Source: Methylophaga thiooxydans DMS010
GTDB taxonomy: Bacteria > Pseudomonadota > Gammaproteobacteria > Nitrosococcales > Methylophagaceae
NCBI RefSeq assembly: GCF_000156355.1
Contig: NZ_GG657907.1
Location: forward strand, 49,124-113,123
Direction of reading: 5' to 3'
Length of the DNA stretch: 64,000 bases
The position numbers and the translations under genes are program-made. Each line of letters begins with the position of its first letter. Within the stretch, counting starts at the first letter, position 1. The notes beneath the pieces were generated by a model that saw only the letters and a program-made list of their open reading frames with translations, did not search any database and was not told where the DNA came from. This document shows positions 1 to 11,096 of the stretch, in pieces.

Positions 1-1121
1 CTGACAAATGTGACAAGCCCCTGCTCAGCTGAGCTACCAGCAATTTGAGCGATACTGATAGGTCCACCAAGGTTTTTCGTTGACACCTGCCCCGTCAACA
101 TGCCGATCAAGCTTTTTAATGTGGTGCTGGCAAATACCCACGTTTGCACAACCGCTTCTTTGCTGGCAGCGAGCGGACCATAACGTATTTCAGACACCAT
201 ATCGGCAGGTATTGAGCTATAGTCAGCATCAACGCCGGCACCAATTCTGCCAGTTCCATCCTCAGCAACTTCAGGTGTTAACGTTAGTGACTCTAGTTTT
301 CCTGATCGTTCAAAAGTAATGGCAATGTGCTGCCCTGCACTTTTTTTAATTTTTTCAACCCAACCTGCCCAGTCAGCAATTTCAACACCATCAGCCGTTA
401 TTAATCTATCGCCTGATTTTAATCCGGCCTGATCGGCAGGCCCAGCTGCAACTGTTTTGCCTATCACAGGGGCTAATTGTGGTCTTAATGGTGTAATACC
501 CAATAGCTGTAATAGTTGGCCGGATTGCTCAATACTGATTTGCGGTACATTTAGTATGTACAGCAATTCAGTACCACCTGACTTAACAACAACCTCAGCG
601 CTTTCACCCTTCTCGGCTTTTGGTAACAGAGCTTTGAATGCGCTATTCCATGTCGGTGTCTGACGCCCATCGACTTGAGTAATTTCATCGCCCACCACAA
701 GACCCGATGTTGCTGCATAGGAAGCAGGCGTGACCTCACCAATAATAGGTTTTATACCTGGTATGCCTGTGACAAATAAAAACCAGTATGCCAATACAGC
801 GAACAATAAATTCGCGGCGGGACCAGCTGCCACAATGGCAACACGTTTGCTAAGCGATTGTCGATTAAAGGCTTGAGCACGCTCTGATTCAGCGATATCA
901 GCCTCGCGCTCATCAAGCATTTTCACATAGCCACCTAATGGAATTGGCGCTAATACATATTCTGTACCGTCTTTACCGGTTTTACGCCATATCGGTTTAC
1001 CAAAACCAACTGAAAATCGCAGGACTTTGACACCGCACTTTCGTGCGACCCAGAAATGGCCGTATTCATGAATAACAATTAATAATGCCAGTGCAACGAT
1101 AAAGAAAAATAATGACTGCAT
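1..1121 (-). CDS. rseP: RIP metalloprotease RseP (partial, C-terminus outside window)
   Basis: Site-2 protease of the inner membrane. In gammaproteobacteria RseP cuts the anti-sigma factor RseA after DegS, releasing sigma E in the envelope stress response, and also clears signal-peptide remnants. The first transmembrane helix carries the zinc motif HEYGH at residues 18-22. A conserved GGYV segment follows, then two PDZ-like regions (about residues 125-300). The reading frame is open to the window edge after about 373 codons, where the family is about 450 long, so the second metal motif (LDGGH region) is cut off. The start codon overlaps the dxr stop by one base (TAATG), which fixes the start and indicates translational coupling. 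Confidence 0.93.
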   Translation of the reverse strand, partial: MQSLFFFIVALALLIVIHEYGHFWVARKCGVKVLRFSVGFGKPIWRKTGKDGTEYVLAPIPLGGYVKMLDEREADIAESERAQAFNRQSLSKRVAIVAAGPAANLLFAVLAYWFLFVTGIPGIKPIIGEVTPASYAATSGLVVGDEITQVDGRQTPTWNSAFKALLPKAEKGESAEVVVKSGGTELLYILNVPQISIEQSGQLLQLLGITPLRPQLAPVIGKTVAAGPADQAGLKSGDRLITADGVEIADWAGWVEKIKKSAGQHIAITFERSGKLESLTLTPEVAEDGTGRIGAGVDADYSSIPADMVSEIRYGPLAASKEAVVQTWVFASTTLKSLIGMLTGQVSTKNLGGPISIAQIAGSSAEQGLVTFV

Positions 1122-2296
1122 TACGCCACCAACTCGGAAGCTAATACTCTAGCTGCGGCATCGTCAGCAAGAATTTGTTCTAAAGAGCTTGCCTCATTGG
1201 CGGGTAAATCATGAAGCACTTTTTCAATAAGTTTGGCAATATCCGTAAACTTGATCTGGCGCTGTAAAAAAGCATCAACAGCCACTTCGTTTGCCGCATT
1301 TAAAATCGCAGTGCTGGTGCCACCCGCATCCAATGCCTGATAGGCAAGCCGTAGGCATGGAAATTTTTCAAAGTCGGCGGTGGCAAAATCTAGTCTCCCG
1401 GCTGCAACCAAATCTAATGGTGCGACGCCAGAGTCAATACGTTGCGGCCACGCTAATGTATTTGCAATGGGCGTTCGCATATCCGGATTACCCATTTGCG
1501 CCAGCACAGAACCATCGTTGTAATCGACCATCGAATGAACAATACTTTGGCGATGTAAAACGACCTCGATTTGTTGGCTACTGAGACCAAATAGCCAATG
1601 CGCCTCAATAACTTCTAAACCTTTATTCATCATCGTCGCCGAGTCGACAGAAATTTTCTGCCCCATTGACCAGTTAGGGTGGGCAACCGCTTGTTCAGGC
1701 GTGACATTGTCTAATGTTGTTATATCGGCATCTCGAAATGGTCCACCGGACGCTGTAAGAATAATTTTCCTGACGCCTTTGCCATCAAACTGGTGACGCT
1801 GTTCATCACCTACCGGCATGCACTGCCATATCGCATTGTGCTCACTATCAACCGGAAGTAACGTTGCATTATTCTGCTGCACTTCAGACATAAATAACGC
1901 ACCGCTCATGACTAGCGCTTCTTTATTCGCTAATAAAATGCGTTTACCTGATTTTGCCGCCGCGAGGGTTGGCAATAAACCTGCTGCACCGACAATTGCC
2001 GCCACAACATAATCTGTTTCCGCTGAAGATGCGACATACGCGAGTGCTTCAGGCCCAGACATAACCCGGGTCGTTACCGTTGTTTCAAGGATGGCGGTTT
2101 GTAACTTCTCAGCAGCAACCGGATCTAACATCACTGCAATATCTGGATTAAATTGCTGACACTGCTGCAACATTGTGTCGACAGACGAATGGGCCGTCAG
2201 CGCATAGACATGAAACTGTTCGGGATGCCGTCCGAGGACATCCAGTGTGCTTACACCGATAGAGCCAGTTGAACCAAGAATAGTGACTGATTTCAT
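1121..2296 (-). CDS. dxr: 1-deoxy-D-xylulose 5-phosphate reductoisomerase
   Basis: Cytosolic enzyme of the MEP isoprenoid pathway; it converts DXP to 2-C-methylerythritol 4-phosphate with NADPH. The N-terminal Rossmann motif GSTGSIG is at residues 8-14. LANKEALV, the metal-binding [11 protein letters not shown] segment and the [13 protein letters not shown] catalytic segment are all present. The length of 391 aa is typical. It sits 1 bp from cdsA upstream and overlaps rseP by one base downstream, so the row cdsA-dxr-rseP is one operon linking isoprenoid and envelope functions. Confidence 0.97.
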   Translation of the reverse strand: MKSVTILGSTGSIGVSTLDVLGRHPEQFHVYALTAHSSVDTMLQQCQQFNPDIAVMLDPVAAEKLQTAILETTVTTRVMSGPEALAYVASSAETDYVVAAIVGAAGLLPTLAAAKSGKRILLANKEALVMSGALFMSEVQQNNATLLPVDSEHNAIWQCMPVGDEQRHQFDGKGVRKIILTASGGPFRDADITTLDNVTPEQAVAHPNWSMGQKISVDSATMMNKGLEVIEAHWLFGLSSQQIEVVLHRQSIVHSMVDYNDGSVLAQMGNPDMRTPIANTLAWPQRIDSGVAPLDLVAAGRLDFATADFEKFPCLRLAYQALDAGGTSTAILNAANEVAVDAFLQRQIKFTDIAKLIEKVLHDLPANEASSLEQILADDAAARVLASELVA

Positions 2297-2297
2297 A

Positions 2298-3125
2298 TCA
2301 ATACGCCCCCATCAGCAGTACCGCTACAGTAAATACGGGTACTGCCGCTAACAGGCTATCAATACGGTCCAGTATGCCACCATGACCAGGAAGTAACTGA
2401 CCACTATCTTTTACATTGAAGCAGCGTTTGAAGACACTCTCAAATAAGTCACCTACTATAGAAATCAACACAGTCAATGCGGTTAAAAACAGCCAGCTGA
2501 TTAAACTCAAACTGCTTTCTAGCACTAACAAATAGAAACCAGTGGCAAACACGCCACTTAGTACTAAAGCACCCGCCACACCTTCCCACGTTTTATTGGG
2601 GCTAATTTCTTTTGCCAGCTTATGTTTGCCAAATCGTTTACCCGCAAAATAACCACCCGTATCTGCCAGCCAGACACTTACTAATACAAACAATAATAAT
2701 GCGGGTCCTTGCTCAGGAAATGAATGGAGATAACGGGCACTGGCAACAAAGCCAGTTAAAACAACGGTAGCGATAATCACAACGAACAGCGGCGTTTTAA
2801 AGAGGTTCAGCAGATTTTCCGGTAAGGGTTTGTGAGCGAACAGTAAGATAATGATTGATGCCGAAAACCAAATCAGTAACGTTACTGCTAGTAGCACTTT
2901 AATAGGCAAGTAAAACAATGCCAAATACCCAGTTAACAGCATTGCCACCATCACAAGTGCTAGCTGATATTTTTGTTTAAACCCCATCAGTTGTAGCCAT
3001 TCCCACGCAGCCAGTAATGCCACAAGACCAAGTCCGTAGCTCAGGCTTTCTGTGCTTAAAGCCAGCAATGCCCAAACCACCAGAGGTATAAGAATTGCTG
3101 CGGTTATTAAGCGTTGTTTAAGCAT
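2298..3125 (-). CDS. cdsA: Phosphatidate cytidylyltransferase
   Basis: Integral membrane enzyme making CDP-diacylglycerol from phosphatidic acid and CTP, the branch point of phospholipid synthesis. Multiple hydrophobic helices fill the protein. The family signature is near the C-terminus, from [13 protein letters not shown] to HGGILDRID. An upstream in-frame ATG would extend the frame to 3161, but the start at 3125 (MLKQRL) gives the usual N-terminus and overlaps the uppS stop by 8 bp, a typical coupled arrangement, so I chose it. This gives 275 aa. Confidence 0.95.
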   Translation of the reverse strand: MLKQRLITAAILIPLVVWALLALSTESLSYGLGLVALLAAWEWLQLMGFKQKYQLALVMVAMLLTGYLALFYLPIKVLLAVTLLIWFSASIIILLFAHKPLPENLLNLFKTPLFVVIIATVVLTGFVASARYLHSFPEQGPALLLFVLVSVWLADTGGYFAGKRFGKHKLAKEISPNKTWEGVAGALVLSGVFATGFYLLVLESSLSLISWLFLTALTVLISIVGDLFESVFKRCFNVKDSGQLLPGHGGILDRIDSLLAAVPVFTVAVLLMGAY

Positions 3126-3861
3126 CCGGCTTTTCCTGTAATTGTTCTGATGTGCGTCCAAAGCGTCTTTCTCGTTGTGAAAAAGATGCTATTGCAAGAT
3201 CTAAGGCGTTTGCATTAAATTCAGGCCACAGTAGATCAGTGAAATAAAACTCGGTGTAAGCCATTTGCCACAACAAAAAATTACTGACGCGCTGCTCACC
3301 ACCTGTACGAATAAACAAGTCCGGCTCTGGCAATGCTGCCGTTGTCAGATGTTGACTGATCATGTCTTCTGTTATCGCATCAGGTGTTATCTCACCCAGG
3401 CGAACTTGCTCTGCAAGTTGTCTGACGGATTGAGTAATATCCCAACGACCGCCATAATTCGCAGCAATATTAACAATCAGGCCAGTATTATTTGCGGTGA
3501 GCTGTTGTGCTTTTGTAATTTGTTCTTGGAGTGCAGGCGAAAATTGTTCTAAATCGCCGATGATGCAGAGCTTGATATTATTGTCATGGAGTTTTTTGAC
3601 TTGATTGTTCAGCGCATGGCTGAACAATTCCATCAGTAATGACACTTCTTTACCCGGTCGGCGCCAGTTTTCACTACTGAAAGCAAATAGACTGAGTATT
3701 TTTACACCACGTTGTGCGCAGTGTTTAACAATACCTTCTACTGCTTTTACCCCCGCTCTATGCCCCATAAAGCGTGGCTGTAAACGTCGTTTTGCCCAAC
3801 GCCCATTTCCATCCATAATAATGGCAATGTGATTGGGAATATTGACAACGTCATCACTCAT
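3118..3861 (-). CDS. uppS: Undecaprenyl diphosphate synthase (cis-prenyltransferase)
   Basis: Makes the C55 undecaprenyl diphosphate carrier by adding isopentenyl units to farnesyl diphosphate; the lipid is later needed for peptidoglycan and for the polysaccharide locus in this window. The catalytic motif IAIIMDGNGRWAKRR is near the N-terminus, followed by FSSENWRRP and then DLFIRTGGEQRVSNF. The length of 247 aa is typical. It is first in the uppS-cdsA-dxr-rseP operon, and a strong hairpin separates it from frr upstream. Confidence 0.97.
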   Translation of the reverse strand: MSDDVVNIPNHIAIIMDGNGRWAKRRLQPRFMGHRAGVKAVEGIVKHCAQRGVKILSLFAFSSENWRRPGKEVSLLMELFSHALNNQVKKLHDNNIKLCIIGDLEQFSPALQEQITKAQQLTANNTGLIVNIAANYGGRWDITQSVRQLAEQVRLGEITPDAITEDMISQHLTTAALPEPDLFIRTGGEQRVSNFLLWQMAYTEFYFTDLLWPEFNANALDLAIASFSQRERRFGRTSEQLQEKPDA

Positions 3862-3869
3862 AAGAGCGT

Positions 3870-3904
3870 GTTAAAAAAGAAAGTGTAACCGTACGGTTAC
3901 ACTT
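3870..3904 (-). terminator. Rho-independent terminator between frr and uppS
   Basis: A perfect inverted repeat (10-bp arms, GTAC loop) lies at 3881-3904. On the minus strand it is followed by a T-rich run (CTTTTTT). The frr stop codon (3897-3899) lies inside the 5' arm, so ribosomes finishing frr would cover the stem. It should end or attenuate the rpsB-tsf-pyrH-frr transcript before uppS. Confidence 0.8.
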
Positions 3905-4454
3905 CCATTAGATCCGATTCTTTATCCGCTAGGACTTGATCGATTTCTTTGATCGTTGCGTCAGTCAGTTTTTGCACTTCTTCTTCTGCACCACGTTGCT
4001 CATCTTCAGAGATCTCTTTCTCTTTCAGCAAATCTTTAAGCGTGCTATTCGCATCACGACGAATATTACGCACAGCGACACGAGCATTTTCAGCTTCGCC
4101 TTTGGCCACTTTTACTAAGTCACGACGGCGTTCTTCTGTCAGCGGTGGAATAGGAATGCGAATCGTCATGCCAGCACTCATTGGATTGACACCTAAATCC
4201 GACGTCATAATCGCTTTCTCAACAACTGACACCATATCTTTTTCCCATGGTGTAACAGCCAAGGTGCGCGAGTCTTCAACCCCTACATTAGCGACCTGAC
4301 TCAATGGCACATCAGAGCCGTAATACGGCACCTGCAAGTGATCAAGCAAGCTGGTGTGTGCACGACCAGCACGAATTTTTGCCATTGCCGTCCCTAAGGC
4401 AGCAACACTTTTTTTCATGCGATCAGCCGCATCTTTTTTGATATCTTCGATCAT
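3897..4454 (-). CDS. frr: Ribosome recycling factor
   Basis: Cytosolic factor that, with EF-G, splits post-termination ribosomes. It is 185 aa, the normal size. The conserved [11 protein letters not shown] segment follows the first helix, and the C-terminal long helices contain the expected [13 protein letters not shown] and SEDE segments. It lies 8 bp downstream of pyrH in the rpsB-tsf-pyrH-frr group. Its stop codon is built into the terminator stem that follows. Confidence 0.97.
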   Translation of the reverse strand: MIEDIKKDAADRMKKSVAALGTAMAKIRAGRAHTSLLDHLQVPYYGSDVPLSQVANVGVEDSRTLAVTPWEKDMVSVVEKAIMTSDLGVNPMSAGMTIRIPIPPLTEERRRDLVKVAKGEAENARVAVRNIRRDANSTLKDLLKEKEISEDEQRGAEEEVQKLTDATIKEIDQVLADKESDLMEV

Positions 4455-4462
4455 GATCCGTC

Positions 4463-5191
<729 letters not shown>

Positions 5192-6073
5192 TTACTTACC
5201 TCTGGCTTGAGCCATTACTTCTTCAGCAAAGTTATCTTCAGCTTTCTCGATACCTTCACCCACTTCGTAGAATGCAAATGCGTCAACTGTCGCACCCGCA
5301 TTTTTAACCAGCTTTTCAACTGTCAGGTCAGGGTCTTTAACGAACGCTTGCCCCAGCAAACTGATTTCGTTAACAAATTTAGCCATACGACCTTCAATCA
5401 TTTTTTCAACGATATTATCTGGCTTGCCACTCTCTTTTGCTTGAGTCGCTACAATATCACGCTCTTTATCCAAGAGTTCCTGTGATAATTCAGCAGGAGA
5501 AACAGCTTGCGGACGACTTGCCGCAACATGCATTGCCAGATCTTTCGCTAAGGTTTCATCACCACCTGTAATTTGTACCATGGTGCCAATACGGTCACCG
5601 TGACGATAGAAACCAATCACACCGGCATCACTTGTCAGTGTAGTGAAACGACGAATTTGAATGTTTTCACCAATTTTCGCTACCAGTGCCTGACGAACCG
5701 TTTCCACAGTTTCACCAGACTCCAAGGTCATTTCTTTCAATGCATCAACATCTGCTGGTGCTGCTTCTAATGCTTTTGTAGCAACAGCGTTAACGAAGTT
5801 AATAAAGTCATCAGCTTTTGCAACAAAGTCAGTTTCTGAGTTTACTTCTAACATGATGGCGTTTTTACCATCTGCACTCACTTCAATAGCGATAATGCCT
5901 TCAGCTGCAACACGATCTGCTTTTTTGTCAGCTTTTGCCAAACCGGCTTTGCGCATTTCTTCAACCGCCAGCTCGATATCGCCATTTGCTTCTACCAATG
6001 CTTTTTTACATTCCATCATGCCTGAGCCAGTACGCTCACGCAGTTCTTTTACTAAAGCTGCAGTAATTGCCAT
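5192..6073 (-). CDS. tsf: Elongation factor Ts
   Basis: Guanine-nucleotide exchange factor for EF-Tu. The N-terminal UBA-like domain carries the signature [16 protein letters not shown], followed by the core with NSETDFVAK and the dimerisation segments. Its 293 aa is a little longer than the E. coli protein (283 aa) and normal for the family. It follows rpsB after a 108-base spacer containing a strong hairpin. Confidence 0.98.
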   Translation of the reverse strand: MAITAALVKELRERTGSGMMECKKALVEANGDIELAVEEMRKAGLAKADKKADRVAAEGIIAIEVSADGKNAIMLEVNSETDFVAKADDFINFVNAVATKALEAAPADVDALKEMTLESGETVETVRQALVAKIGENIQIRRFTTLTSDAGVIGFYRHGDRIGTMVQITGGDETLAKDLAMHVAASRPQAVSPAELSQELLDKERDIVATQAKESGKPDNIVEKMIEGRMAKFVNEISLLGQAFVKDPDLTVEKLVKNAGATVDAFAFYEVGEGIEKAEDNFAEEVMAQARGK

Positions 6074-6136
6074 TGTTCAAACCCTTCAATCTATTTGTTT
6101 GTGGTGCCCCAATTTATCCAGGTCACACATACAACA

Positions 6137-6161
6137 CAGGCCCGCCCACCGGACGAGCCTG
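6137..6161 (-). other. Intercistronic hairpin between rpsB and tsf
   Basis: On the minus strand an 11-bp stem (two G-U pairs) closes a three-base loop. No T-tract follows, so it is not a simple terminator. It may act as a partial attenuator or RNA-stability element between rpsB and tsf. Confidence 0.5.
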
Positions 6162-6181
6162 CTACATTTACTCAGTAGAAA

Positions 6182-6934
6182 TTATTCGCCTGCTGTTTCA
6201 GCACTTTCTTCGGCAACTTCTACAAATTCTTCGTTTGCATCTGCAGTGGTGACTGAAGCACGACCTTCCAGAATGGCATCAGCAAAGTTTGCTGTGTACA
6301 AACGGATTGCACGCATCGAGTCATCATTACCTGGAATGACGTAATCGACACCGTCAGGGTCACTGTTACTATCAACAACAGCGATGACAGGGATACCCAG
6401 TTTTCTCGCTTCTTTTACAGCGATGCTTTCATGTTCAACGTCGATAACAAACATTGCATCAGGTAATCCACCCATTTTGCGGATACCGCCGATGCTTTTT
6501 TCGAGTTTATCTTGCTCACGGGTCAGATCCAGAATTTCTTTCTTTTTAAGACCTTCTGTTTTGCCTGACTCCATCATTTCCTGGATAGCATCCAAACGCT
6601 TGATCGATTGACGAACAGTTTGGTAGTTAGTCAGCATACCGCCTAACCAACGACGATTTACGTATGGCATGCCAGCACGTTCTGCATCTTCACGGATAGC
6701 ATCTTGCGCGGCACGTTTAGTACCAACAAACAGGATACGGCCTTTTTGTGAAGCCAATTTGCTGACAAAGTTCAACGCATCGTTGAACAAAGGCAGGCTT
6801 TGCTCCAGGTTGATGATATGAATATTGTTACGCTTACCAAAGATGAACTGACCCATTTTAGGGTTCCAGTAACGGGTTTGGTGCCCGAAATGTACGCCTG
6901 CTTCAAGCATTTGGCGCATTGTTGTTTTAGCCAT
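6182..6934 (-). CDS. rpsB: 30S ribosomal protein S2
   Basis: Ribosomal protein of the small subunit. The protein starts [19 protein letters not shown] and contains the family segments [16 protein letters not shown] and RWLGGMLTN. The open frame extends upstream to 7084, but the start at 6934 gives the conserved N-terminus and a normal 250 aa. The extension would run through a structured leader. It is first in the rpsB-tsf-pyrH-frr transcript. Confidence 0.98.
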   Translation of the reverse strand: MAKTTMRQMLEAGVHFGHQTRYWNPKMGQFIFGKRNNIHIINLEQSLPLFNDALNFVSKLASQKGRILFVGTKRAAQDAIREDAERAGMPYVNRRWLGGMLTNYQTVRQSIKRLDAIQEMMESGKTEGLKKKEILDLTREQDKLEKSIGGIRKMGGLPDAMFVIDVEHESIAVKEARKLGIPVIAVVDSNSDPDGVDYVIPGNDDSMRAIRLYTANFADAILEGRASVTTADANEEFVEVAEESAETAGE

Positions 6935-7089
6935 GTTTATACCTATATAGTATGGGGTTGATCCTCCATGTACCCCAGCTGTCGACTGATTGGGTGTTCC
7001 CAACAGCACCCCGACACCTGTGTCGGCACATGTGTGAATTTTGCCTTTCAAAGGCGCGCATATTATTCCACAATTACCAGACAAAACAA
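6935..7089 (-). promoter_or_regulatory. rpsB promoter and structured leader
   Basis: On the minus strand a candidate promoter has -35 TTGTTT (7084-7089), an 18-base spacer and -10 TAATAT (7060-7065). A GC-only discriminator (GCGCGCC) follows, the hallmark of stringently controlled promoters. The leader of about 118 nt contains hairpins, including CCGACA..TGTCGG at 7011-7026 and TTGGG..CCCAA near 6991-7004. In gammaproteobacteria the rpsB leader is known to mediate autogenous repression by S2; the same role here is inferred. Confidence 0.6.
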
Positions 7090-7200
7090 AGCCAAATCAC
7101 AGACAAAGTCATTTCGACTAAGTGATTACTGGTTACTAGACTAATTTTACGGCAAACTATGGGCTATATTCTCTTAACTATTTTGAAATCGGGACTTTAA

Positions 7201-7971
7201 ATGGCTGTCAGTATCAAAACTGCAGAAGAAATCGAAAAGATGCGCGTCGCCGGCAAACTTGCTGCTGACGTACTGATGATGATCACCCCCCATGTCAAAG
7301 CTGGTATCACCACGGATGAGCTGAATCAAATTTGTCATGACTACATCGTTAATGAGCAAAAAGCCATTCCTGCGCCGCTGAATTACCATGGTTTCCCAAA
7401 GTCAGTCTGTACCTCTGTCAACCATGTAATTTGTCATGGTATTCCGGGCGAAAAAAAGCTGAAAGACGGCGATATCATTAATATCGATGTGACTGTTATC
7501 AAAGATGGTTTTCATGGTGATACCAGCAAGATGTTCCATGTTGGTAAAACCTCCATTTTGGCTGAACGTTTGTGTCGTGTAGCGCGTGAATCCATGTTGA
7601 TTGGTATTGATATGGTGAAACCCGGTGTCCGTCTTGGTGATATTGGTCATGCTATTCAACAACACGCTGAGAAAGAAAAATTCTCGGTCGTACGTGAATA
7701 TTGTGGTCACGGTATTGGCGAAATATTCCATGAGGAGCCGCAAGTGCTTCACTACGGTACTCCCGGCACAGGCATGGAACTCAAAGAAGGCATGACCTTC
7801 ACCATCGAACCGATGATTAATGCTGGCAAGCGCCATGTCCGTCAATTACCGGATGGTTGGACGGTCGTCACCAAAGATCGCTCCCTCTCAGCCCAATGGG
7901 AACACACTATCCTTGTTACCGACAAAGGCTATGAAATTTTGACACGCCGGGAAGAAGAAACCGACATCTGA
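7201..7971 (+). CDS. map: Methionine aminopeptidase type I
   Basis: Removes the initiator methionine from nascent proteins, using two metal ions. The ligands are in IDVTVIKDGFHGDTSK (two Asp), GHGIGEIFHEEP (His), TFTIEPMIN (Glu) and QWEHTILVT (Glu). The length of 256 aa fits the short type Ia form without an N-terminal zinc domain. It is divergent from rpsB, and its TGA overlaps the glnD ATG by one base. Confidence 0.97.
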   Translation: MAVSIKTAEEIEKMRVAGKLAADVLMMITPHVKAGITTDELNQICHDYIVNEQKAIPAPLNYHGFPKSVCTSVNHVICHGIPGEKKLKDGDIINIDVTVIKDGFHGDTSKMFHVGKTSILAERLCRVARESMLIGIDMVKPGVRLGDIGHAIQQHAEKEKFSVVREYCGHGIGEIFHEEPQVLHYGTPGTGMELKEGMTFTIEPMINAGKRHVRQLPDGWTVVTKDRSLSAQWEHTILVTDKGYEILTRREEETDI

Positions 7972-10601
7972 TGTCAGCATTTATGCCAACACAAGAAATG
8001 TCCATCTGGGAAGTCGGTAATCTTGTCATTTCACCCGACGCCGAAGTCAGCGGTGCTTTGTGTCGACAGGCACTCAAACAAAGCCAAGACTACCTCAAAC
8101 AGCAGTTTGACCAAGGTGTTCCGGTTGATGAGTTGGTCTATCAGCGAGCCACCTTTGTCGACGAGATTCTGCAACAGATGTGGCAGCAACATATCGACGG
8201 CACAACGCCCGTCACTCTTGTCGCAGTAGGCGGTTATGGACGTGGTGAACTACATCCCTACTCCGATATCGATTTATTAATCCTGCTGGATGAATCAGTT
8301 TCAGAGTCGCCTCCAGCCTCCTTGTCTGATTTCCTGACACAGTTGTGGGATATCGGACTGGAAATTGGTCACAGTGTTAGAACCATTCAAGAATGTCGCC
8401 AACAAGCTGAAGCTGACATCACCATTGCAACCAACTTGCTGGAAGCTCGGTTCCTGTGTGGTGTAGAGTCCTTATTCGAGTCGCTACAACAACTGACCGT
8501 CACCAATAAAACCTGGGATACCAAACGCTTCTTCGAATTAAAACGAGAAGAACAGCAGCAACGACATCAAAAACATAACGATACAACCAATCACCTTGAA
8601 CCCAATATTAAGGAATCACCCGGTGGTTTACGTGATATTCAGGTAGTGAACTGGGTAGCCCAGCAGCATTTTGATGTGAAAAATCTGGAAGGCTTGAGAC
8701 AAAAAGGCTTTCTCGCTAACAGTGAGTTTGAAACCCTACAAAAAGCGCAGGACTTCCTCTGGACAGTTCGCTTTGCACTGCATCATCAAGCAGGTCGTAA
8801 ACAAGAAAAGTTGATGATCGATCACCAGCGTGAACTTGCCAAACAGTTGGGTTATGAAGATAACGCCAACCGCATGGCGGTTGAACAGTTCATGAAAGAT
8901 TACTATCGCTGTGCACGCTCAGTCGGCCAGATGAATAGCCTCTTGCTGCAATTATTTGAAGAGACCATTATTCAGGCAGATGAAACGCGCCAGGTTAACA
9001 TTATCAATCGGCGCTTTCAGGCACACAACGGTTATCTGGAAACGATCAATCCCGGAATCTTCGCCTACTACCCGTATGCTTTGCTGGAAGTTTTTCTGAT
9101 TTTAGAACAACATCCCGAGATCAAAGGTGTAAGAGCATCAACTATTCGCCAGATTCATGCTCACTTACATCTTATTGATGATAAGTTTCGTCGAGATCTG
9201 CGTAATCGTACTTTGTTCATGGAGATCATTCGCCAACCTAAAGGCATCACCCATGAATTTAGGCGAATGAATGAACTCGATGTTCTGGGTGCTTACTTAC
9301 CCGAATTTGGACGCATTGTCGGTCAAATGCAGCATGATTTGTTTCACGCTTACACTGTTGATGAACATACGCTGTTTCTCGTCAGAAACTTACGGCGCTT
9401 TTCCTGCGAAGAATATAACAGCGAATTCCCACTTTGCTCGGAAATATTCTATCAATTACCTAAGCCTGAAATTCTCTATATCGCCGGGATTTATCACGAT
9501 ATTGCCAAAGGTCGTGGCGGTGATCACAGTGTGCTTGGTGTTGTCGATGCCAAAGCCTTTTGTGAGCGCCACAGTCTTAGCCAATACGACACTGACATTG
9601 TCTGCTTCTTAGTGAGGCAACATCTTGCTATGTCGGCAACAGCACAAAAAAGTGATTTGGAAGACCCTGACGTCATCAAAAAATTTGCTGATCAAGTTAA
9701 AACCACGGAAAGACTGAATTATCTATATCTACTGACAGTGGCTGATATTCGTGCAACCAATGATAATCTGTGGAATGGCTGGCGTGACTCTTTGCTAAAA
9801 CAGCTTTATCACAGCACACGTCAATGGATCGAACATACCGAAGCACAAGCCAAAAGTACCCGCGAAAAAAGCTATAAAAAGTACCAAGAAGCCATGCAAG
9901 TCCTGATGGCAAATGGCCGCCAGCAACAAGACATCAGCCAATTATGGCAAGCCTATGACTTGGAGTACTTCTTACGTCACTCTATCGATGAACTGGTCTG
10001 GCAAACCGAAGAACGTCTGGATCATGCCGGGGAAGATCCACTGATTGCGCTACGTACACATAATGATCAACAAACGCTGGAATTATTTATTGTCACCTCT
10101 GATAGGCCGGGTATTTTTGCTGCCATCACGTCGTCATTAGAACAATGTCAGTTAAATGTATTGGATGCCAAAATTAATGTCACCAGTGAGTTGGATGCTC
10201 TCAACACATTTATCGTGAATGGTGAAACGCTCGAGTCAGGTGAAATTATCAAGGCACTGAGAAAGCAATTAGCGAATACTGATGCCGTCAAACCATATTG
10301 CCCTCTCATCACACCTCGAACGATGAAACTGTTCAAAACACAGCCCAATATTGAGTTCGAAACTAATCCACAGCAAAACCATACCGTGATGTCTTTATAT
10401 ACACATGATCGTCCAGGCTTGGTATCAGCAGTTGCTCAGGTTTTTCTAGCCTGTGAAGTGCAATTAATTAATGCAAAAATTAATACCTTGGGTGATCAGG
10501 TAGAGGACGTGTTCTTTATCACAACCTATGATGATGGCGCGTTAAGTGAAGAACAAGAAGAAGAACTAAAAGAGCGCCTGACAGAAAGTTTATCCCATTA
10601 A
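7971..10601 (+). CDS. glnD: Bifunctional [protein-PII] uridylyltransferase / uridylyl-removing enzyme
   Basis: Senses glutamine and adds or removes UMP on PII proteins, controlling nitrogen assimilation. The nucleotidyltransferase motif VGGYGRGELHPYSDID is at about residues 84-99. The HD hydrolase domain has IYHDIAKGRGGDHS near residue 510. Two C-terminal ACT domains begin near residues 703 and 804 (SDRPGIF and HDRPGLV). The length of 876 aa is typical. It is translationally coupled to map. The window also holds an Amt-domain sensor protein, another nitrogen-related component. Confidence 0.97.
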   Translation: MSAFMPTQEMSIWEVGNLVISPDAEVSGALCRQALKQSQDYLKQQFDQGVPVDELVYQRATFVDEILQQMWQQHIDGTTPVTLVAVGGYGRGELHPYSDIDLLILLDESVSESPPASLSDFLTQLWDIGLEIGHSVRTIQECRQQAEADITIATNLLEARFLCGVESLFESLQQLTVTNKTWDTKRFFELKREEQQQRHQKHNDTTNHLEPNIKESPGGLRDIQVVNWVAQQHFDVKNLEGLRQKGFLANSEFETLQKAQDFLWTVRFALHHQAGRKQEKLMIDHQRELAKQLGYEDNANRMAVEQFMKDYYRCARSVGQMNSLLLQLFEETIIQADETRQVNIINRRFQAHNGYLETINPGIFAYYPYALLEVFLILEQHPEIKGVRASTIRQIHAHLHLIDDKFRRDLRNRTLFMEIIRQPKGITHEFRRMNELDVLGAYLPEFGRIVGQMQHDLFHAYTVDEHTLFLVRNLRRFSCEEYNSEFPLCSEIFYQLPKPEILYIAGIYHDIAKGRGGDHSVLGVVDAKAFCERHSLSQYDTDIVCFLVRQHLAMSATAQKSDLEDPDVIKKFADQVKTTERLNYLYLLTVADIRATNDNLWNGWRDSLLKQLYHSTRQWIEHTEAQAKSTREKSYKKYQEAMQVLMANGRQQQDISQLWQAYDLEYFLRHSIDELVWQTEERLDHAGEDPLIALRTHNDQQTLELFIVTSDRPGIFAAITSSLEQCQLNVLDAKINVTSELDALNTFIVNGETLESGEIIKALRKQLANTDAVKPYCPLITPRTMKLFKTQPNIEFETNPQQNHTVMSLYTHDRPGLVSAVAQVFLACEVQLINAKINTLGDQVEDVFFITTYDDGALSEEQEEELKERLTESLSH

Positions 10602-10636
10602 AAAACGGCATGGAGTCAACCCCATGCCGTTTTTTT
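10601..10636 (+). terminator. Bidirectional terminator after glnD
   Basis: A nine-base stem (acggcatgg / ccatgccgt, 10606-10630) has an A-run before it and a run of seven T after it. It serves glnD on the plus strand and, given the A-run, the convergent comEA-like gene on the minus strand. Confidence 0.92.
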
Positions 10637-10650
10637 CACACTTAGCTCAA

Positions 10651-10920
10651 TTACTCTGCAGAAACCGTTACATCGTCAGTTAAGCTTTGTAATTTTTTGT
10701 CACCGATGCCTCTAACACTGCTAAGTTCAGCAACACTTTCAAAACCACTATTCGTTTGACGGTATTCAATAATTGCAGAAGCCGTGGCAGGACCAACTCC
10801 ATCAAGCATTTGAAGTTCTTCTGCATTGGCAGTATTAATATTGATTTTATCGGCAGCGAACGCGGTGCCAAAAGAAACGAAAAGTGCTACAACTGCAGCC
10901 AGTAGGTTTTGCTTAATCAT
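10651..10920 (-). CDS. ComEA-family helix-hairpin-helix protein
   Basis: Small exported protein of 89 aa. An N-terminal signal peptide (cleavage near AFA-AD, residue 22) is followed by a ComEA-type double helix-hairpin-helix: ININTANAEELQMLDGVGPATA, then FESVAELSSVRGIGDKKL. ComEA proteins bind double-stranded DNA in the periplasm during natural transformation. Many proteobacteria carry such short stand-alone versions, and their role outside competence is unsettled. It is monocistronic, opposite glnD. Confidence 0.85.
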   Translation of the reverse strand: MIKQNLLAAVVALFVSFGTAFAADKININTANAEELQMLDGVGPATASAIIEYRQTNSGFESVAELSSVRGIGDKKLQSLTDDVTVSAE

Positions 10921-11096
10921 GTTAAAACTCCCGTTTTGTTAGTCCGTTAAATCACTCATCCTGAGTGACATTTTCAGACTACTTTAAAGTTTTAATGATT
11001 TGCAACTCTCTGCTGTTTTATGAGCATTGTTATGCGATTTAGGTCACAGTTTTAGTTTATATACACTAGAACACTGCAGAATAATCAGATCGAAAA

